Part shown: positions 52,101 through 61,100 of the stretch, piece by piece
Layout: each line of letters starts with the position of its first letter
Numbering within the stretch: position 1 is the first letter of the stretch
Assembly: GCF_964340395.1 (NCBI RefSeq)
Contig: NC_135558.1
Location: forward strand, 16,713,271 to 16,777,270
DNA length: 64,000 nt
Origin: Glandiceps talaboti
Lineage: Eukaryota; Hemichordata; Enteropneusta; Spengelidae
Direction: 5' to 3'
Position numbers and translations under genes: made by a program
The notes under the pieces: generated by a model
Told to the model about the DNA's origin: nothing
Seen by the model: only the letters and a program-made list of their open reading frames with translations
The model's database searches: none

Positions 52101-55100
52101 GTTCAGACTTTTAACAGTTTCATTTTACTGACGATGTTTACTCTTTCACCATCACTATTGTCGTGTTGATATTTGAGCCCTAATTGTTACATATATACCT
52201 CTAATGTTCATGTACTTGGTAGTGTCTGCTAGCAACTGGAATAACATTGTGAAAATAGGGTGCTTTGCCTTGAACTAAGGACCTGCCAAGTTAACTTTCA
52301 GTCCACCTGAAAACACAGACTGTTTGTGTGAAATTATATATAATAAAGCTATTGCAAGGTTAAAGCAATTAGAAGTTACATACTGTACTACTTTACATAA
52401 TATGGTGATGAAATCATGAAACACTGTGTAAGGTTAGATCAGAGTGTTAGAAACCATGGTAAAAAATACACCTGTCTGCTATATCATTATAGGTTAAACC
52501 TACATGTATGCGTGCCAATCATTGGAAGCCTTGTAATGGCTTCATAATGAAATATGAAATGTCTTGCATTGGTTATACCATACATGTAGTTCTTGGCACT
52601 GATTACTTAATACATTTATGTGCAAACTACAGTTGTGAAGTGACAGAGATTCTCAACAGCTTTCTCCCAATACTGCTGTTAGTCTTTGGAAGCTTAATTA
52701 ATATTTGTGTATATGTTGCAAGATTATACGAAAGAGCTCATAAAAGTTCATTTTGGCCAAAATACTTTGTGATTTGACATCACAACAGCTAGCCAGCTTG
52801 GATCCAGCACTGTCATAGCAGTATACATGTATACGATAGTGTTGAATTCTAATAACTATCACTGATACAAAATTAATAGTTTCCATATAACATTTAATTA
52901 TATAATGCGTCACACACACTTGAACTTGATCTCTCTTTGCAAAGTGTTCACAGACTTTCTGATTATTTTAATTGTTTGATTTTCAGGCTGACGTAAAGAG
53001 GAAAGCCATAGAGCTGGAAGATGAATTGCAAGCTAAAGATGACAACATAGATTCATTAATTCATGCCAACGATTATAAAGAATCTATTATCAAGGTAAAC
53101 TATATAGATGATAGTAGGAATTTGAATCACTACTTTATTCTATATTATATTATAGCATTACCAATTCCAGTGAATTTTGTGACGTCATTGCTGTACATTA
53201 TTACTGATAATGTACTCCGTTATTGGGCATTGCGGCCCCGGAACGAGCATAATAATACAAGCTTATTTGTTCTGTTTCTTCATACGACTAGGTATTTTTT
53301 CGAAATGTATGTTGTTACTTATGATTGTCATTTCCACTGTTTAAAAATTCAACGCATTCATGAAACAAATTTGTGTTCACAGCAGTTCATTGAAGTGTTG
53401 ATTGTGTGTGTACATGTACGCAGCTGCGTGTACGTACGTGTGTCGCTATGATTAGTATTCAGCTTCCGGGCCGAACATGGCAGACGATGTTCAGCGCTGT
53501 GTATATTATACGTTGTTTTGTGTTTCTCGGTCTACAAATTCACTGGAATTGGCAAAACTATAAAATAATAACAATAATGTACGCCTTCCCAGTCCATAAT
53601 GGACTCGAGCAAACTTTGCACTCCATAATGGGCTCGGCTGTCGCCTCGCCCATTATGTCGTTCAAAGTTTGCATTCGTCCATTATGGGCTGGGAGGGCGT
53701 ACATTATTGTTTAAATATAGCACTCTCTTGCTTCTGGAATTTTTCATTGATTATTTGGAATTTTAGATCACTAGATGTTGTATTTGTAACCAATTGACTT
53801 TAAGTTCAGATTTGTGTGTATTCCTCTGTTTTGCAACCATCTCATCAGATTTGGAATAACATGCCCATTGGGACATGCATGGATGCAATATAATACAATG
53901 CAATATAATATAATACAATACAATATAATATTATATAATACAATATAATATAATACAATACAATATAATACAGTATAATACAATACAATATAATACAATA
54001 CAATACAATATAATACAATACAATACAATATAATACAATACAATATAATACAATATAATACAATGTAATACAATATAATATAAGTACACTACAATATAAT
54101 ATAATACAATACAATATAATACAATATAATATAAGTACACTACAATATAATACAATACAATATAATACAATATAATACAATATAATACAACACAATACTA
54201 TACAATATAATATAATTACACTACAATATAATACAATACAATATAATACAATATAATACAATGTAATACAATATAATATAAGTACACTACAATATAATAT
54301 AATACAATATAATACAATATAATATAAGTACACTACAATATAATACAATACAATATAATACAATATAATACAATATAATACAATATAATACAATACAATA
54401 TAATATAATACAATACAATATAATACAATATAATATAAGTACACTACAATATAATACAATATAATATAATACAATACAATATAATACAATATAATATAAT
54501 ACAACACAATACTATACAATATAATATAATTACACTACAATATAATACAATACAATATAATACAATATAATACAATATAATATAATTACACTACAATATA
54601 ATACAATATAATATAATACAATACAATATAATACAATATAATATAATTACACTACAATATAATACAATATAATATAATTACACTACAATATAATACAATA
54701 TAATATAATTACACTACAATATAATACAATATAATATAATTACACTACAATATAATACAATATAATATAATTACACTACAATATAATACAATATAATATA
54801 ATTACACTACAATATAATACAATATAATATAATTACACTACAATATAATACAATATAATACTATACAATATAATATAATTACACTACAATAAATAATACA
54901 ATACAACACAATACTATACAATATAATACAGTACATTGCTATGCAACACAATATAGCATAATTAATAAAATACAAATAGCAACACAATATTGCATAATAA
55001 AATACAACATAACACAATACAAACAATACAATGCTATGCAACACAATACATATATAGTATAACATTATAATGTTGTCACAGTGTAGTAATATACAATTAC

Positions 55101-58100
55101 AATGTGGTATTATTATAGAATAGTGATTTCCCTGTCTCTGTGTTCATGAATACGATGAATTATTATTATAATAATAATTACAAAATGATACATTATAATA
55201 TCATAATTAATGTTCACGATCCAACTGTCAGCTGCAGGTATTACAATCAATCTTGATAAAAGTGATTATTTGTCTATTTACATAACAATGAAACATATTT
55301 TGATGTATTATTGTAACTGCTGGGGTCTTCTTTATATTTTACAATATGGGGGGGAAAGTGTATCATTCATACAAGTACCAGCTAGATTTTTAAATTTTGT
55401 AGTAACAAATTACAGTAATGCTGTGTTTTTGCCATAATATAACTTGTACCATGATTTGAGTTGGGAAACCATGGTAGAAAAGGGGTGAAATCTCGTAATA
55501 TTTTGATGGATTTCAATACCTTGTGACATGATTTAATAGGGAACCATGGTAACAGAAGGGAAAAATATAGTAAAAATGCATAGATATCCATACATTGGAC
55601 CATAATTTTGGTGGAGAAGCTTGGTAACAGAAGGGGGAGGGAATCTAGTAAAATTAGCATTGATTTCTATACCCCTGGTACATTGTACCATAATTTAGTG
55701 TGGAACCTTAGTTGGTAACAGAGGGGGAAATCAAATGAAATGTGCATAGATTTCCATACTTTGTGGACCATAATTTTGTTAGTGAACCTTGGTAAAAGTA
55801 CATGGGGGAACTTCATGTTACCTACTACCTTAAACAAAACCAAGATAGTGTACACTTAATATTGAGCGTAATGATATTTTCTGGTTAGGTGTTGCAAATA
55901 GTGTAATGTCTGTCAGTAACACCCATTCACAAAGTACATGCTGTTTGCTAATATTTGATATTATAGATGGGATATCAAAACAGATGAATTAGTTGAATTA
56001 TATTTCATATTTGTAATTGTTATCACAGAAATAATGATCATTATACTGTAAATCTTTTTGTTTTGCATAATTCAAAATTTGGCCAACCAGATCATATTTT
56101 TTTTCGTAGGAGAGAGGAGAGAGAGTTGGCACTTTGTATTCTTCATGTATACTCATACACAATAATTTTACAAATAAATCACCTTACATAAATATTTTTT
56201 AAAAACAACATAAAAAAGCAACAAAAACACATTGAAATGTGCAAATCCCTTCAGATTAGTTATTACTTTGATGTAAATGATGTTTACATGTAAAATAAAA
56301 AAAAACGTATAATTTTGTTTTTTTTAATATTATATGACGGTTGGACAACAGATTTTATAATTACGTGTCAGTTGTTGGGAATGAAAATTAATATTATTAC
56401 ATATTTTATCGATAACATCATAGGAATGTATTATGGAAGTGTAAAGTACAAGTATTAACGATATTACAGATGTAGACACACTAAATTTAGTAACATGTTA
56501 ATAAAAACAAACCAAAAAAGGTGATAAGGAATGTAATTTGTTGAAATATGTTTTATTACAGCAACTTGAACAAAAACAAGATGCACCAAAGGGAAGAGTC
56601 AGTTCCCCTGTTGGTAGTGATTCAAATCAGGAAGTAAGTAAAGTTTACATTATTCTTTATCGTGAAGTCAGTGTTCCTTGTGAAGTTGTGTATTTATTTT
56701 TTGTTCGTTTGATGCCCATACCAAATTCCCTGTGTTATAGGGTCTATGCATGTTTTGTAGTGGTGTAAATATTGTTTGAAAGGTTCTAACACTACATTGT
56801 ACTTTGTACTCAAGGTTGGAGCTGCACCCCTGGTAAAATAAAATAAAAATGGGGGGGGGGGGGGGGGGGGGGGGGAGTGTTCCCGTAAAACACTCATAGT
56901 TTCCTAAATTTGGTCGGTAACTTTGGTAAAACACCTGGAGAAGTTGCCAGAAGATTTCATGTCCCTAACACTCCTTAACAAAAACCGTGCTAAAACACAA
57001 ATCGTTCCATTTCATGTACCACAAACATGTAAGATATACTGTATTCTCTAGCTTACTTTTACTGTGACTTTGTTTTTAGATGCAAATTGCCCTTCATAAA
57101 CAGATGAAAGAAATAGACAGATTGAAGTCTGCCCTTCATGCTGAGAAAGTGTTATATGAGAGCATGCGACTACAGAACTCTGCAGAAGGAAGCCACGATC
57201 AGGGTGACTTCGCTAGAGAAAGGCTGTTGACAGAACTGGCTGCCGTTGAAGCCCTACGGTCAGAACTAGAAGACAGTCTAAGAGAAAGTGCACACCTGAG
57301 AGAAAAACTCGAAAAGCAATTGTCACACTCACCAGCATCCAGTGGAATAGGAAGTGATGCAGGTGAGTGACTTTATGATTATAAAAGAGTGCTATGCTTG
57401 TCACATGCCAACTATGGCACTTGGGATATCCACATCTTTCCACTATTAAAACACAAGTGTAACTTTTGAAGCCCACTTCATCTTTGAAGCCCACTTCATC
57501 TGAATTCCAGCCATTGTTTCAATGATATGTATGACTATGCAAAATGCCTTTGGGGAATTAAAATTCCATGATTTCCATCCTATTTGAGTTGATTTTTCTG
57601 TTGTACAAAATCACTGGTCCTAGGCAATCATACAACCATACATTATCTTATAAAGATTACGCCATGCGAAAGAACTTAGCAGCCCAATTTGGATTAGGAT
57701 AAAAATTTAGGTGTTAAAAACTTTGTCTTACAGAGTTATAGAAAAATTGACCCGGAACAAAGATTAACACTGTGTAATCCTAATGATGGCCCCACTGATA
57801 ACGCTAAATGCAAAAACCTGGGATTGAAATCTCAGTCTTTAAAACCATGTGAATAAGACTGGATATTCAAAATGGCAAAATCTGAACTCATCCAAAAGTA
57901 ACTGTAATATAGCATAATGGAAAATATATGCCATTTAAATTGTTTTGAGTACCCCTTTACCATGTAAGGTCAGACATGTTATGATTTTTAACAGTTGCAC
58001 ATTTTCTGTTTCCTTTAGATTTGTTAGGCTCTGCTCGTGAAATCCAGCAATTACGAGACCAACTTGAAGAGACTCGTCGTTGGAACTCTTCTCTTCAAAG

Positions 58101-61100
58101 TCGCTTGGAAGAATTAAAACATAGAGATGGAGGTGTAGGAGGTGCCAATGATGTTGTAGTTCCAAAACAACAATCTACTCAGAAATCAGGTCTAAAATTT
58201 GATTTCAGAGACCAACCACTTAACGCTACAGACATATCATCACCAGAAGGTGATATCGCTGACTTCCATGCCAAACTGAGACAGAGAGCCACAGATGATG
58301 AATCTGATGAAGACCAGCGAAGTATTCCAGGCCAAGAAGACAATGAGGAGGCTGCCAGAATGAATATCCTATCCAAGCTCCGACAGAAGATCAATCAGCT
58401 GGAAGTACAGCTAAAGGAGTCTCAAATTCAGAATCAAACTCTCAAGAGGCAGCTTGATTTTGCTCTGGAGAATCCAGCGGGGTACAGTAACAATGAAAAT
58501 GATAATGTGGTCGCAGTTTTGAAGGAACAACTAGATCAAGCTAAGACTCTGCTGTTGGAGAAGGAACAACTGGTAGTTGATAAGGAAGATGAGATAGAAA
58601 CCCTCCAGGAGAGACTTGCCAAGAAATCATTGCCTGGCAGTGGAAGGATGTCACCCAGTGTCAATCTCATGAAAGAACACAATGACATCAAGTCTCAACT
58701 ATACAGTCTGTCACAAGAGAACGCTGAAGACAAAGTTGAATTAGATAGCTTGAACCAACAGCTGACAGAGGCTGACAGACTCAATAAGAGTTTGAAAGAA
58801 GAAATCGAGAATTTCCAACAGAAACTTAAAGAAGCCAAACATGTTGACAAAACCAAACAACAGTCTGTCCGGGAAAGTTATAAACTCATCAAAGCCAGAG
58901 AAGATGAGGTGAAGACACTGAGAGGACAAGTTGATCAGCTACAGATGCAGAAAGATGAGGATAACAGAGTCATGCAAGAACAAGCAGAAGAGGTTGAGAA
59001 ACTCGCTCAGCAAATTCAAGAACTTGACAGCCATGGGAAAATGGAAGGCAACATGCTCCAAGGCACAGTTGATTCCTTAGTGAAGGAGAATCATGAATTG
59101 CGTGTTGAGGTGAGTCGCTTGGAAAAATTACCTGAAGAAGTGGAGAAACTGAATGTCAAAACAAAAGAACTTGAAAGAAAGAAATCACATTTAGAGTCTG
59201 TTAGTCATGATATTGATAATGAAAATAAAAAACTGCATGCAGAAGTGAACAACATTAAGAAAGAGAACAGAAAATTGCAGTCCTCTGTTGCTGATGTCCA
59301 AAAGGAGAATGAGCAGCTACGAGCTGGGATTGATGACGTCGATCAAGATAAGGAGAACCTCCAATCTGAACTGACACGTGCTAGCCAAGAAAATGATCAG
59401 CTGAGGTCAAAGGTTGTAAAAGCTGAAAAAGACAATGCTACACTTCGACAAAAACTTGATAAGTCAAGTTCAAAGATTCCCAGGAGGAGTACCCAGCAGG
59501 AGCACCTGCATGCTCAAGTGGAAGAGCTCACAGCGGTAAAAAGAGTCCAAGAGGAAGAGATCAAGCGACTGAAAGATAAATTGAATGCCGCAGAGCAGAC
59601 AAATAATCTACTGAGGAGACAGGTTGAGTTGGACACTTCTATAGATGAAGATTCACCAAGTTTCAATCCACAGCTAATTGTTGAAATGGCTCAGGAGATT
59701 GAACGGTTGAAGGATCAACTACAGGAAACTAGGAAGGAGCTGCAAGATACCAAGAAACCGCAAGGACAAATACAGCCATCGCCTAGGGCTTCACCTTCCC
59801 ATGGTACCTCAAAGCCTCTCTTAGAGGATGTCAATGCAGCTCTTCGCCAGCAGATTGAGACCATGCGAGCAGAATTGAATGACAATAAACAGAAAGTGAA
59901 ATTGTTGATGAAAAAGGTGCAAGCTACAGAGGCCACAGTGAGAAGTCAGGCTGAGAAAATAAAGATATATCGCAACAGAATGAAAGCTGCTGGAATCATG
60001 CCTCCACCTTCTCCATCTTTCAATAAGAGCAGAAGTGAAAATAATCTGTATGAACCTGAAGTTGATCTTGACCTTAAGTGGGCTTCATCACCTGTGTTTA
60101 GAGATGGTGACGACCTTGGGTCATCAAGGTCACCATCCAGAAAGGCCAGCACTAGCAGTTTTGATATATTCCCAGACTATGGAGATAGTCACGACCCAGC
60201 AGAGTTGAAAGAACAAATTGAAGATCTGAAGAGTCAGTTGGAAAGAAGCCGTAAAGTTGTGTCTGTCCTTCAGAATAAACTTCGAGAACTCCTGAGTGAC
60301 CGTTCTCGTAGTCCTAGCCACAGTCGCTCCAGTCCATCTGACAGTGAGCGCGACGCTTGGTATGAGTTCCTAGCCAATGAAGAAGCTGTAGATAAGTTAA
60401 GAAACGAGGTACATTTCTTGAGAGCAGAGCTGAAACGTTATGAAGAATTGAGTGCATCATTACATGAGGAACAAGCTACGACAGAGTCTGAACTCAGAAC
60501 AATGCACGAACGCAAACAACTTTTACATGACAACATCGGCCTTTTGCAAGAGAACAGACGGGCACTACAACACCGTCAACTGGAACTCACAAACGATGTT
60601 CAGAGCCTTGATGCTGAGAAAGGGGTCTTGGTGGCAGAGAGGAATGCTTTAGAAAAGGAAAAGAAAGCTCTTGAGATTGAGAAAGAAGTGATTCAATCTG
60701 AGAAAGCGGCTTTGGAAGAACAATTGAGATACTCTCTTCCAGCTGATCAAAGCAGGAACATACAGGATCTGAGATATGAAGTAGAAGGTCTTCAACAACA
60801 GTTAGAAGAATCAAGGAGGATTTGTGAAATGCTTCAGGATCACTTGGAGGACCTGGTGAAGACTCTTAGTGCCATGGTGAAGCAGAATGAACATGGAGAG
60901 TGGAGCTTTGTGATGCCACTGACTCCAAGACGTATGGGTATGCTGAGAAACAAAGCTGAACAAAGCCAAAGAATTATAAGTGATCTAGATGAAACTCTGT
61001 CAGGTAGGTGTTATTAAGATTTTTAAAACTTGACTTGGTATTTTCAGAATCTGTGAGTTCCTTTATTTGATTTACTATATGATTGAGAGATGACTTAGGA

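Larger units (their letters stand above)
49609..52986 (+). other. Intron 21 (3.4 kb), probably containing an internal promoter
   Basis: Contains a (GTAT)n array (50040-50157), the candidate alternative first exon (50812-50943) and a diverged 268-bp direct duplication (51263-51740). Sequence at 50640-50811 has TCCGTCCATCCATCC and is a candidate promoter region, with no TATA box evident. Confidence 0.6.
53095..56561 (+). other. Intron 22 (3.5 kb)
   Basis: Contains a foldback element (53570-53711), a 1.2-kb pentanucleotide satellite (53879-55065) and the second locus of the dispersed tandem repeat (55440-55810). The rest is very AT-rich. No coding block. Confidence 0.7.

Noticed and set aside
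52508-52777. Hydrophobic 89-codon frame that could look like a small membrane protein
   Set aside because: No homology recognised, within intron 21, no splice context, and AT-rich frames of this length arise by chance here.
53845-54519. 224-codon minus-strand Tyr/Ile/Leu/Cys frame, superficially membrane-like
   Set aside because: It is the TATAA/TACAA satellite translated; the hydrophobicity is a by-product of the repeat.
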